Source of the DNA: Deltaproteobacteria bacterium | GTDB taxonomy: Bacteria > Bdellovibrionota > JACOXK01 > 2-02-FULL-40-11 | Direction: 5' to 3' | Length of the DNA: 7,938 bases | Assembly (NCBI GenBank): GCA_016193165.1 | Contig: JACPST010000080.1 | Location: 1-7,938, forward strand | Shown here: piece by piece, positions 1-6,014 of the stretch | How positions within the stretch are numbered: position 1 is the first letter of the stretch | Layout of the letters: each line of letters begins with the position of its first letter | Notes under the pieces: model-generated | What the model was told of the DNA's origin: nothing | The model's input: the letters and a program-made list of their open reading frames with translations, nothing else | The model's database searches: none | Translations under genes and position numbers: made by a program

Positions 1-134
1 GCATTTCCTTGGGGGTCTAGATCAATTAAAAGGGTCTTTTTTTCAGCAGCAGCAAGCGATGCGCCAAGATTAATGACCGTTGTTGTTTTTCCAACGCCAC
101 CTTTTTGATTCGTTACCGTAATAATTTTAGCCAT
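1..134 (-). CDS. parA: ParA/Soj chromosome-partitioning ATPase, N-terminal fragment (runs off the window)
   Basis: The reverse strand from the ATG at 134 encodes 44 complete codons beginning [19 protein letters not shown] and then reaching [10 protein letters not shown] at the window edge. KGGVGKTT (residues 11-18) is the deviant Walker A motif, with its signature lysine, of the ParA/MinD ATPase family, and [10 protein letters not shown] (35-44) is the usual Walker A' stretch. By family knowledge it binds DNA non-specifically in the ATP state and works with ParB bound at parS to segregate origins. Its place next to mnmG and parS-like sites near oriC supports the chromosomal Soj type over a plasmid type. 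No clear Shine-Dalgarno sequence precedes the ATG. The C-terminal part and any parB lie outside the window. Confidence 0.93.
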   Translation of the reverse strand, partial: MAKIITVTNQKGGVGKTTTVINLGASLAAAEKKTLLIDLDPQGN

Positions 135-174
135 GGGTAGTTGAGTTCAATGTTAAAAACTTCCGACATTCTTA

Positions 175-203
175 GTTGTAACGAAGCTACTTATTTTTGT
201 AAA
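175..203 (-). promoter_or_regulatory. Putative parA promoter
   Basis: On the minus strand TTTACA (203-198, five of six matches to TTGACA) is followed after 17 bases by TACAAC (180-175, four of six to TATAAT). It lies just beyond the hairpin terminator of mnmG, so parA would need its own promoter here. The predicted leader is about 30 bases. Found by eye only; AT-rich DNA gives chance matches. Confidence 0.4.
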
Positions 204-211
204 CAAAAAAG

Positions 212-227
212 CGTTCCACGTGAAACT
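212..227. promoter_or_regulatory. parS-like ParB-binding site (left arm)
   Basis: The 16-mer CGTTCCACGTGAAACT differs from the well-known bacterial parS consensus TGTTTCACGTGAAACA at three positions, two of them the outermost bases, and keeps the CACGTG core. It lies about 80 bases upstream of parA, where parS sites are often found. ParB binding is inferred. Confidence 0.72.
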
Positions 228-231
228 TTTT

Positions 232-2112
232 CTATGTTTCACGTGGAACGCTTTTTAGATACTTCTTAATACCTACCATAAGGGCTGGAACAGCGCCGGG
301 CGTTATTCCAGAAATTTGAAGCGCCTGCCCCAAAGATTCTGGGCGAATACGGGATAGCTTCTCAATCACTTCTCTTGAGAGCCCTGGCATGTCTGAAAAA
401 TCGATGCTTTCTGGAATTTTAAATTCTTCTAGTTTTTCATAACGCTCAATGTGTTCTTGTTGTCTATCAATGTATCCTTTATATTTAACTTCCATCTCTA
501 CTTGATAAATAATCTCTCTATTTGCTTCCCTTTCAATAAAACCTAAATCCACAAGATTCTTAAGTTCTATTTCTGGCCTCCTTAAAAGTTTTTCTAAAGA
601 GGTTTGATTTTCTATTTTAGAAAATCCTGACTCCGCTAGCTTTCTGTTGATTTCTTCCGTTGGAGAAATTTTGCGTTCTGAAAGCTTCTCTAAAAGTATC
701 TGAATTTTTTCCTTCTTGGTACAATACTTTTGATATTCTAAATCTCCCACCAGCCCCAAACGATATCCATATTCTCTAAGTCTTAAGTCCGCATTATCTT
801 CTCTTAAAAGAAGGCGGTACTCAGCCCTGGAAGTAAACATGCGGTAGGGCTCTTGTGTGCCTTTAGTGACCAGATCATTAATTAAAACTCCAATATAAGA
901 TTCATGTCTTTTTAAAATAAAAGGGGGTTTATTTTTTATTTTTAATGCCGCGTTAATTCCTGCCATTAGTCCTTGTGCCGCGGCCTCTTCATATCCCGTG
1001 GTCCCATTAATTTGCCCAGCTAAAAAAAGACCTTTTATTTTTTTTGTTTCTAGGGTTTGATAAAGCTCTGTTGGAAAAATAAAGTCATATTCAATGGCAT
1101 AGCCATGTCGCATAACCTCTGCGTTCTCCAGCCCCTCAATTGTTTTAATAAACTCAAGTTGAGTATTCACTGGAAGACTTGTGGATATCCCATTGCAGTA
1201 TATTTCATGAGTATCCAATCCCTCTGGTTCTAAAAAAATCTGATGTCTTAGTTTATCTGAAAATCGCACAACTTTATCTTCAATTGAAGGACAATATCTT
1301 GGTCCCGTACCTTTAATATTTCCACTATACATCGCTGAAAGATGTATATTTTTCATAATGATTTCATGTGTTTTCTCATTTGTGTAGGTTATATGACAGG
1401 GTAGCTGGGGAAGAGTTATTTTTTCTGTGGAAAAAGAAAAAAAACTTGGATACTCATCTCCGTGTTGTGGTGTAAGCTTATTAAAATCAATTGTTTTAGC
1501 ATTAAGTCTCGGGGGGGTTCCTGTTTTAAGCCTTCCCATTTCAAAGCCCAGCTCTTTAAAACATTTTGCTAGCCCAATAGAAGGTTGATCTCCAGCTCTT
1601 CCAGCAGGATAATTGATGTCTCCAATATGAATTTTTCCATCCAAAAAAGTTCCCGCTGTAACAATAATGCACTGGGCCTCAAAATATTCTCCAATAAGAG
1701 TTGTGGCACCCTTCACTTTTCCATTTTCAACATGAATTTGCTCAATAGAGCCTTGTTTTAAATCCAAATGGGGCTGCGCCTCCACCACTTGTTTTATTCT
1801 TTTCGCGTATAAGACTTTATCGCATTGCGCTCGAGTGGCTTGAACCGCAGGACCTTTTCTAAGATTGAGTTTCCGAAACTGAATGGCGGTAGCATCTGTG
1901 TTCTTTCCCATTTCCCCGCCCAAAGCATCACCTTCACGTACCAAATGTCCTTTGGCGATACCCCCAATAGCAGGATTACAAGACATCCAGCCTAGACGAT
2001 CTAAGTTCATCGTTAAAAGAAGCGTCTCTATCTCCATACGAGCCGAAGCTAACGCGGCTTCAATGCCCGCATGGCCCGCTCCTACAACAATGACTTGATA
2101 ACTCTTATTCAT
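232..2112 (-). CDS. mnmG: tRNA uridine-5-carboxymethylaminomethyl modification enzyme MnmG (GidA)
   Basis: A 626-residue FAD protein of the usual family length. With MnmE it installs the (carboxymethyl)aminomethyl group at C5 of wobble uridine 34 in certain tRNAs, using FAD, NADH, methylene-tetrahydrofolate and glycine or ammonium. Visible motifs are the Rossmann FAD loop GAGHAG (11-16), SCNPAIGG (44-51), TGTPPR (197-202), CPSIEDK with the conserved family cysteine (Cys274), and the second FAD-contact stretch [17 protein letters not shown] (365-381). A helical C-terminal domain ends in [19 protein letters not shown]. The chosen ATG (2112) overlaps the mnmE stop as ATGA, which suggests translational coupling and matches the family start [16 protein letters not shown]; a TTG four codons upstream is less likely. 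The stop is TAG (234-232). The last codons overlap a parS-like site and the terminator. The usual downstream rsmG is absent before parA. Confidence 0.97.
   Translation of the reverse strand: MNKSYQVIVVGAGHAGIEAALASARMEIETLLLTMNLDRLGWMSCNPAIGGIAKGHLVREGDALGGEMGKNTDATAIQFRKLNLRKGPAVQATRAQCDKVLYAKRIKQVVEAQPHLDLKQGSIEQIHVENGKVKGATTLIGEYFEAQCIIVTAGTFLDGKIHIGDINYPAGRAGDQPSIGLAKCFKELGFEMGRLKTGTPPRLNAKTIDFNKLTPQHGDEYPSFFSFSTEKITLPQLPCHITYTNEKTHEIIMKNIHLSAMYSGNIKGTGPRYCPSIEDKVVRFSDKLRHQIFLEPEGLDTHEIYCNGISTSLPVNTQLEFIKTIEGLENAEVMRHGYAIEYDFIFPTELYQTLETKKIKGLFLAGQINGTTGYEEAAAQGLMAGINAALKIKNKPPFILKRHESYIGVLINDLVTKGTQEPYRMFTSRAEYRLLLREDNADLRLREYGYRLGLVGDLEYQKYCTKKEKIQILLEKLSERKISPTEEINRKLAESGFSKIENQTSLEKLLRRPEIELKNLVDLGFIEREANREIIYQVEMEVKYKGYIDRQQEHIERYEKLEEFKIPESIDFSDMPGLSREVIEKLSRIRPESLGQALQISGITPGAVPALMVGIKKYLKSVPRET
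235..250. promoter_or_regulatory. parS-like ParB-binding site (right arm, inside the mnmG 3' end)
   Basis: The 16-mer TGTTTCACGTGGAACG differs from the parS consensus TGTTTCACGTGAAACA at two positions. Its centre is 23 bp from that of the left site, and the two are inverted relative to each other. All but one base (235) lies in the last codons of mnmG, which encode VPRET. Confidence 0.75.
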
Positions 2113-3488
2113 TTCCCAATACAAAAAGAAGAAAAAATTCTGTCATAAACATCTTCCAAAGATATTTTTCCAATGATCATCTCTAGCTCTTCTATGGCCG
2201 ATCTTAAGTCTACAGCTAAAAACTCCAAAGATCTTTTCTCGGCCAATCCTTCTTCATAAGAGAAGACATAGCCGAGAGCCTTTTCCAAGGAATCTTTGTG
2301 TCTTAGTTTGGTTAACAAAATATTTTCTGAATTAAGGTCGCCTTGAATAACTTCTCTATATAAAATCTCTAATAATTCTTCGGTTCCTTGTCGAAGCAGA
2401 GCAGAAATAAAAAGATGGGGGGATAAAAACTTTCCTAAGATAGCTTGTGAGTCTATATTTAAACCCAAGTCCATTTTATTGAACACTAAAATTTTTTTCT
2501 TTTGCCCCCCTTGTTCTATGACATCTAAAATCTCAAAATCCTCTGCACGCGGCTCTTGGCTTGCATCTAAGACTACCAAGACAATATCTGCTTCCCTTAT
2601 TTTTTTAACCGAACGCTGAATCCCTATTTTTTCTATCGCATGATTGGTTTGTCGAATCCCCGCTGTATCGATCATCCTGAGTTCAATTCCCCGGTAATGG
2701 ATAGATTCTTCCAGGGTATCTCGGGTTGTTCCGGCTTCTTCCGCAACAATGGCTCGCTCATACCGTAAAAGCGCATTTAAAAGAGAGGATTTTCCAACGT
2801 TGGGACTTCCTACAATGGCCACCCGAACTCCTTCCAAATGAAATCTTCCTTGTTCATACGTTTTTAAAAGAGCGTTCATTTTTTCTTGAATATATTTTAG
2901 TTTTTCTAACATCGCGGGGGGAGAAAAAACTTCAATATCTTCCGTCGAGAAATCAATCGAGGCTTCGGTATGAACCAACAGCTCTAAAAGCCCATCCCTC
3001 ATTTCTAAAATTTCTTTAGAAAATCGGCCTTCAAGACGTTGATGACACACCTGAAGAGCTTTTCGGCTTTTTGCATCCATCAGCTCCACAACTGCTTCTG
3101 CTTGCGCAAGGTCTAGCTTCCCATTCATAAAGGCGCGGAACGTAAATTCTCCGGGCTTAGCCAGGCGCGCTCCTTTTCGAATGACCAAGCTTAAAATCTC
3201 AGACAAAATAAAAGACGACCCATGGCCTTGAATTTCGATAAGTTCTTCTCCTGTATAAGATTTTTTCTCTGGCATGAACGCGACCAAGACATCATCTAAA
3301 ATTTCTTTGCCCTCTTGAATAGAGCCTCGTATGAAGCGATGGGGCTTTAAGTGCCCCTTATTTTTTCGAATAAAAATAGGCTTCAAAATCTCGCATGCTT
3401 TAGGCCCGCTGATTCGAACAATGCCAATGGCCCCTTGTCCTTGAGGCGTAGAAATAGCCGCGATCGTATCTGAGAGAGGCACTTGCAT
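2109..3488 (-). CDS. mnmE: tRNA modification GTPase MnmE (TrmE)
   Basis: A 459-residue protein, full length for the family and partner of MnmG in wobble-uridine modification. The order is: N-terminal folate-binding domain (about 1-120, starting [22 protein letters not shown]), a helical domain, and an inserted G domain. In the G domain G1 is GSPNVGKSS (227-235), G2 GTTRD (253-257), G3 DTAG (274-277), G4 NKMD (337-340) and probable G5 SALL (362-365). The protein ends in the family-defining CIGK (456-459), whose cysteine is important for modification. The ATG is seven bases past the yidC stop, with a purine-rich AAAAGGG about 14 bases upstream. The stop TGA overlaps the mnmG ATG by four bases. 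No jag/khpB gene sits between yidC and mnmE, though many lineages have one there. Confidence 0.97.
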   Translation of the reverse strand: MQVPLSDTIAAISTPQGQGAIGIVRISGPKACEILKPIFIRKNKGHLKPHRFIRGSIQEGKEILDDVLVAFMPEKKSYTGEELIEIQGHGSSFILSEILSLVIRKGARLAKPGEFTFRAFMNGKLDLAQAEAVVELMDAKSRKALQVCHQRLEGRFSKEILEMRDGLLELLVHTEASIDFSTEDIEVFSPPAMLEKLKYIQEKMNALLKTYEQGRFHLEGVRVAIVGSPNVGKSSLLNALLRYERAIVAEEAGTTRDTLEESIHYRGIELRMIDTAGIRQTNHAIEKIGIQRSVKKIREADIVLVVLDASQEPRAEDFEILDVIEQGGQKKKILVFNKMDLGLNIDSQAILGKFLSPHLFISALLRQGTEELLEILYREVIQGDLNSENILLTKLRHKDSLEKALGYVFSYEEGLAEKRSLEFLAVDLRSAIEELEMIIGKISLEDVYDRIFSSFCIGK

Positions 3489-3495
3489 AAAAATT

Positions 3496-3783
3496 TTATA
3501 GACCCTTTTTAATTAAATCTTGGTTTACTAAATATTGGGAGGCAATTTGAAGAACGGTGCTAAATAAAATATAAACCACAAGCCCCGAAGGAAGGGCAAT
3601 CATAAAAAAACCAAAAATCACGGGCATAAATTGCATCATTTTTTGCTGCATGGGATCTGCGGTGGTTGTCGGAGTCATTTTTTGCTGAAAAAACATCGCC
3701 ACCGTCATTAAAACAGGCATAATGTAATACGGATCTTTGCTAGATAAGTCATGGATCCATCCAAAAAAAGGCGCGTGGTAAAG
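3496..3783 (-). pseudogene. yidC: YidC 3' portion, downstream of the in-frame TAA (transmembrane segments 4-5 and C-terminus)
   Basis: Immediately after the TAA the same frame continues for 95 codons to its own TAA (3498-3496). The first 21 codons read [20 protein letters not shown] and one Ile, matching the periplasmic loop of YidC (E. coli [20 protein letters not shown]). Then come [15 protein letters not shown], the hydrophilic [13 protein letters not shown], and [35 protein letters not shown], which are the fourth and fifth core transmembrane segments of the Oxa1/YidC fold. The first in-frame ATG is at 3720, exactly at the start of segment 4, but has no good Shine-Dalgarno sequence. The intact coding character argues that it is either translated by readthrough, only recently broken, or disrupted by a sequencing error. 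With the 5' part and one residue at the stop the protein would be 545 residues, close to E. coli YidC (548). Confidence 0.85.
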
Positions 3784-3786
3784 TTA
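3784..3786 (-). other. In-frame TAA replacing a conserved Glu codon in yidC
   Basis: The codon order on the minus strand is GCG ATA TAA CTT TAC CAC. Aligning YNAI-x-LYHAPF with E. coli GSVELRQAPF puts x at Glu. GAA to TAA needs one G-to-T change. The downstream frame is unbroken, so there is no indel. The base after the stop is C, known in E. coli as a comparatively weak termination context. Confidence 0.9.
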
Positions 3787-5133
3787 TATCGCGTTATAAA
3801 GCACGCGATAGAGCGCGAAAAAGATCGGCATTTGAATTAAAAGGGGGAGGCACCCTCCCAAAGGATTTACTTTGTTCGCTTTCATTAAATCCATCACCTC
3901 TTTATTCATTTGTTGTGGATTATCCTTAAGTTTTTCTTTGATCTTTGCTATCTGGGGCTGAAGACGCTGCATTTCTCTCATGGAAACATAGCTTTTTTTA
4001 ATGAGGGGATGAAATAAAATGCGGATTAGAAGCGTCAAAAGAAGGATAGCTATGCCATAATTTGGAATAAACTTATAAAAAAAGTTCATTGTTTTTAAAA
4101 GAGGAAGGCAGATAACGGAGAAAATTCCAAAATCAATCGCTTCTTCAAGTCCCCGTCCCGTTTCTTTTAAAAATTCAACCTTTTTAGGCCCAAAATAACC
4201 TTTCATTTTAAGTTCAAAAAACTCTTTTTGCGGATCCTTATAAAAAGGATATTGAAGTTGAATCAGCTCTGCTCCCGTCTGAGAGCCAGACATGAGTAAA
4301 TAAGGCCTTACGATGTCAGAGTCGTTCATGAGAGAGGAAAGAAAATATCTATTTTCAATGCCCGCCCAGTTTATGACGGAGCGGACCTCATTTTCATCCT
4401 TAAATCCTGAAATTTTTTGACGTTTCGTTTTGTTTTGATGATGAAAAATAAAATTTCTAACATCCGCGTAAGGAGCTGTTAAAATATTTCCTTTGTGTGT
4501 TTCTAAAAAACCTTCTGAAAGACCCACAAAGACATCGCCCTTAAAGTTATTTTTTCTAAGCCAAATTTTTACATCATGTTTAAATTGATATTTTTCAGGA
4601 TAAAACTCATAAAGCCTTTCTATCTTCACCCCCCCTTCCTGATATAAAAAGCGAAGGAGCAATGGGGCCTGCTCTTCAAGTTCGTAGTCTAGGTCTTTTA
4701 AATCCTGAAAGCTTGGATCTGAAAAATACAAAGACAGGGGATACAAAGAAGGATTCTTCTGCGTAATAAGCTCAATGTCTTCTCCGTCTTTTCCAACTTT
4801 TGTTTTATAGTTCTTAAGTTTCCAGCTTTTAAGAGCCGCCCCATGTGTTGAAAACACGGCTTTATACAGCTTTGTTTCGACGATAAATTCTTCTTCGTCA
4901 AGCCCAGCCTTCTTCTCTGTCTCATTTTGAAGAGAAGGAAAAAGAGAACGGCCTTTCTCTTCCATCGGTGGTTGGACTGGAGCTGGGCTTTCTGGATGCG
5001 TTGTGGTTTCTGTTTTTTGAGCAGGAGGCGGAGCAACTTTCTTCAAAAAAAACATCTGCCATGCTATTAAAATGGCCAGAGAAATCACAACGGCCAATAG
5101 CGCTCTTTTTTCCATTCCATCGCCAAAATTCAT
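3784..5133 (-). CDS. yidC: YidC membrane protein insertase, 5' portion ending at a premature in-frame TAA
   Basis: This 449-residue reading frame holds most of a Gram-negative-type YidC, which inserts and folds inner-membrane proteins alone or with SecYEG. Visible are an N-terminal membrane anchor (about 11-29), a Pro-rich linker, a large periplasmic domain (about 80-330), then transmembrane segment 2 with the groove arginine (LLIRILFHPL, Arg about 371). The cytoplasmic C1 hairpin (SYVSMREMQRLQPQIAKIK) follows, then NPLGGCLPLLIQMPIFFALYRVLYNAI, transmembrane segment 3. Translation stops at TAA exactly where E. coli has SVELRQAPF, so segments 4 and 5 would be missing. A protein cut here should not form the insertase core, and YidC is normally essential. 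The start may be the ATG at 5133 (six bases after the yidD stop) or the family-like MEKRALLAVV at 5115. Neither has a strong Shine-Dalgarno sequence. Confidence 0.92.
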   Translation of the reverse strand: MNFGDGMEKRALLAVVISLAILIAWQMFFLKKVAPPPAQKTETTTHPESPAPVQPPMEEKGRSLFPSLQNETEKKAGLDEEEFIVETKLYKAVFSTHGAALKSWKLKNYKTKVGKDGEDIELITQKNPSLYPLSLYFSDPSFQDLKDLDYELEEQAPLLLRFLYQEGGVKIERLYEFYPEKYQFKHDVKIWLRKNNFKGDVFVGLSEGFLETHKGNILTAPYADVRNFIFHHQNKTKRQKISGFKDENEVRSVINWAGIENRYFLSSLMNDSDIVRPYLLMSGSQTGAELIQLQYPFYKDPQKEFFELKMKGYFGPKKVEFLKETGRGLEEAIDFGIFSVICLPLLKTMNFFYKFIPNYGIAILLLTLLIRILFHPLIKKSYVSMREMQRLQPQIAKIKEKLKDNPQQMNKEVMDLMKANKVNPLGGCLPLLIQMPIFFALYRVLYNAI

Positions 5134-5139
5134 CTTAAT

Positions 5140-5349
5140 TCACAGGACAGGATCCCATCCTCCTTCAGATAGTGGATGGCATTTCAGAAGTCTTTTTGCG
5201 GTCAAAAAAAGTCCCCTGAGGAGCCCCCCTTTTTCCAGCGCTTCTTTAGAATACTGCGAACAAGAAGGAACAAAACGACAGCTTCTAGGTAGAAGCGGTG
5301 AGAGTGTCCTTTGATACAGCGTAAGGACCAAGATAAAACTCTTTTTCAT
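5140..5349 (-). CDS. yidD: YidD, membrane protein insertion efficiency factor
   Basis: A 69-residue small protein of the UPF0161/YidD family. It has a short hydrophobic N-terminus (FILVLTLYQRTLSPLL), the conserved CRFVPSCSQY (24-33) with its cysteines, and the closing KRLLKCHPLSEGGWDPV (52-68). Family members sit on the inner face of the cytoplasmic membrane and help YidC-dependent insertion, which fits its place just before yidC. The ATG lies inside the rnpA gene, giving a 65-base overlap in a different frame. GGAGA at 5368-5364 is about 14 bases upstream, further than ideal. The stop TGA is six bases before the upstream yidC ATG. Confidence 0.94.
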   Translation of the reverse strand: MKKSFILVLTLYQRTLSPLLPRSCRFVPSCSQYSKEALEKGGLLRGLFLTAKRLLKCHPLSEGGWDPVL

Positions 5350-5683
5350 AAAATTTTTTCATTTCTCCACATACTTTTTGGTACGTTATGCTTCTTACGT
5401 TTTTTTTACTGATACACACGAGGTCGTGAAAGGGCTTTTGATAAGAATCTTGGCCGTTTTGAAGCCTGAAATATTCTCGAAGAACTCTTTTCAGCCTATT
5501 TCTTTGCACAGAGTTCCCTGCTTTCTTGCTTACAACAAGTCCTAGCCTGTTGGTTTCCCTGTTGTTGGACAGATAAAATAAAATAAAATGTTCTGTTAAA
5601 GATCGAGTCCCCCCTTGTAAAACAAATTGATACTCAGCCCGCCTTAAAATTCTTTGGACTTTTGAAAAAGTATATCTTGTCAT
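5285..5683 (-). CDS. rnpA: Ribonuclease P protein component
   Basis: A 132-residue basic protein, slightly longer than the usual 110-125. It binds RNase P RNA and helps recognise the 5' leader of precursor tRNA. The family signature GLVVSKKAGNSVQRNRLKR with the RNR helix RNRLKRVLREYFR (61-73) is complete, and the N-terminal RILRRAEYQFVLQGG is typical of the substrate-binding cleft strand. The start ATG follows the rpmH stop by 10 bases, without an obvious Shine-Dalgarno sequence, so coupling to rpmH translation is likely. The C-terminal 21 codons overlap yidD, which explains the extra tail (VSKDTLTAST) that looks unrelated to the family. Stop TAG. Confidence 0.95.
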   Translation of the reverse strand: MTRYTFSKVQRILRRAEYQFVLQGGTRSLTEHFILFYLSNNRETNRLGLVVSKKAGNSVQRNRLKRVLREYFRLQNGQDSYQKPFHDLVCISKKNVRSITYQKVCGEMKKFYEKEFYLGPYAVSKDTLTAST

Positions 5684-5693
5684 GCGTTAGAGA

Positions 5694-5843
5694 TTATTTC
5701 GTCGCAATTTGCGCCGTCAGGACATGGCGCCCTTTGGCACGTCGTCTTCTTAAAACATTTCTTCCTCCTGGAGAAGCTTGGCGCTTTAAGAATCCGTGCT
5801 TTTTAAGTCTTCGGCTATTGCTCGGCTGGTATGTTCGTTTCAT
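5694..5843 (-). CDS. rpmH: 50S ribosomal protein bL34
   Basis: The reverse strand from the ATG at 5843 encodes 49 residues starting [20 protein letters not shown] and containing [19 protein letters not shown], the unmistakable very basic bL34. Typical members have 44-46 residues; here a short extra tail (QIATK) follows LTA. bL34 is a small component of the large ribosomal subunit. The stop is a standard TAA, which shows that TAA terminates translation in this organism. The gene is first in the minus-strand block and diverges from dnaA, the classic arrangement around oriC. No good Shine-Dalgarno sequence is visible; the A-rich TTAAAAAAGAT precedes the ATG. Confidence 0.96.
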   Translation of the reverse strand: MKRTYQPSNSRRLKKHGFLKRQASPGGRNVLRRRRAKGRHVLTAQIATK

Positions 5844-5855
5844 ATCTTTTTTAAG

Positions 5856-5884
5856 CCTAGACCATACTTTTAAAATATTGTCAA
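5856..5884 (-). promoter_or_regulatory. Putative rpmH operon promoter
   Basis: A perfect TTGACA (5884-5879, minus strand) is followed after exactly 17 bases by TCTAGG (5861-5856), a poor -10 with three matches to TATAAT. If used, transcription would begin only about 5 bases before the rpmH ATG, making the mRNA nearly leaderless. The -35 match is strong, the -10 is not. Confidence 0.5.
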
Positions 5885-6005
5885 CGACTTCTCGATCAAT
5901 TTCTCAGGCGAAAAATAAAAAAACATCTTTTGCTTGAAAAGCATTTTTCTTTTTGATAGTTTAAGCCGTTCAAAAATTTTTTAGGTATTGTGTAATAAAA
6001 ACGGC

Positions 6006-6010
6006 AAGGA
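6006..6010 (+). promoter_or_regulatory. dnaA ribosome binding site (decides the start)
   Basis: AAGGA ends four bases before the ATG at 6015. It favours this start over the in-frame TTG at 5988, which would add nine residues (MCNKNGKDC) not typical of DnaA. MNHLWDQILEKLK is a normal DnaA beginning. Confidence 0.75.
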
Positions 6011-6014
6011 TTGC

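Larger units (their letters stand above)
206..256 (-). terminator. Intrinsic terminator of the mnmG operon (bidirectional shape), built from parS-like arms
   Basis: Positions 206-226 and 236-256 are perfect reverse complements (21 bp) separated by a 9-base loop at 227-235. Read on the minus strand, the G/C-containing stem is followed by a T6 tract (210-205), the form of a Rho-independent terminator. The outer A5/T5 pairs make it symmetric, so it could also end transcription on the plus strand. It separates mnmG from parA. The mnmG stop codon lies in the loop and the upstream arm is coding. Confidence 0.75.
5844..6014. promoter_or_regulatory. Divergent rpmH/dnaA intergenic region with candidate dnaA promoters
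   Basis: This 171-base spacer must hold the dnaA promoter. Candidates on the plus strand are TTGAAA (5934-5939) with GATAGT (5955-5960) at a short 15-base spacing, and TTCAAA (5969-5974) with TGTAAT (5991-5996) at 16 bases. The second would start transcription about 12 bases before the preferred ATG. Neither is decisive. No DnaA-box-like 9-mer was seen here, so autoregulation through boxes upstream of dnaA is not apparent. Confidence 0.4.

Noticed and set aside
2113..2124. TTG start of mnmG four codons upstream
   Set aside because: The ATG at 2112 overlaps the mnmE stop as ATGA and gives the standard MnmG N-terminus.
1883..3019. Plus-strand open frames inside mnmG and mnmE
   Set aside because: They are antisense shadows of strongly conserved genes.
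3721..3786. Frameshift in yidC
   Set aside because: The distance from the TAA to the downstream ATG is 21 whole codons, and the peptide encoded between them matches YidC, so the frame never changes. It is a nonsense codon, not an indel.
3784..3786. Alternative genetic code with TAA read as Glu
   Set aside because: rpmH and the true end of yidC both stop on TAA at family-typical places, and Glu is otherwise encoded by ordinary codons throughout.
5988..6014. Upstream TTG start for dnaA
   Set aside because: It adds nine residues atypical for DnaA and has only a poorly spaced AGG, while the ATG at 6015 has AAGGA.
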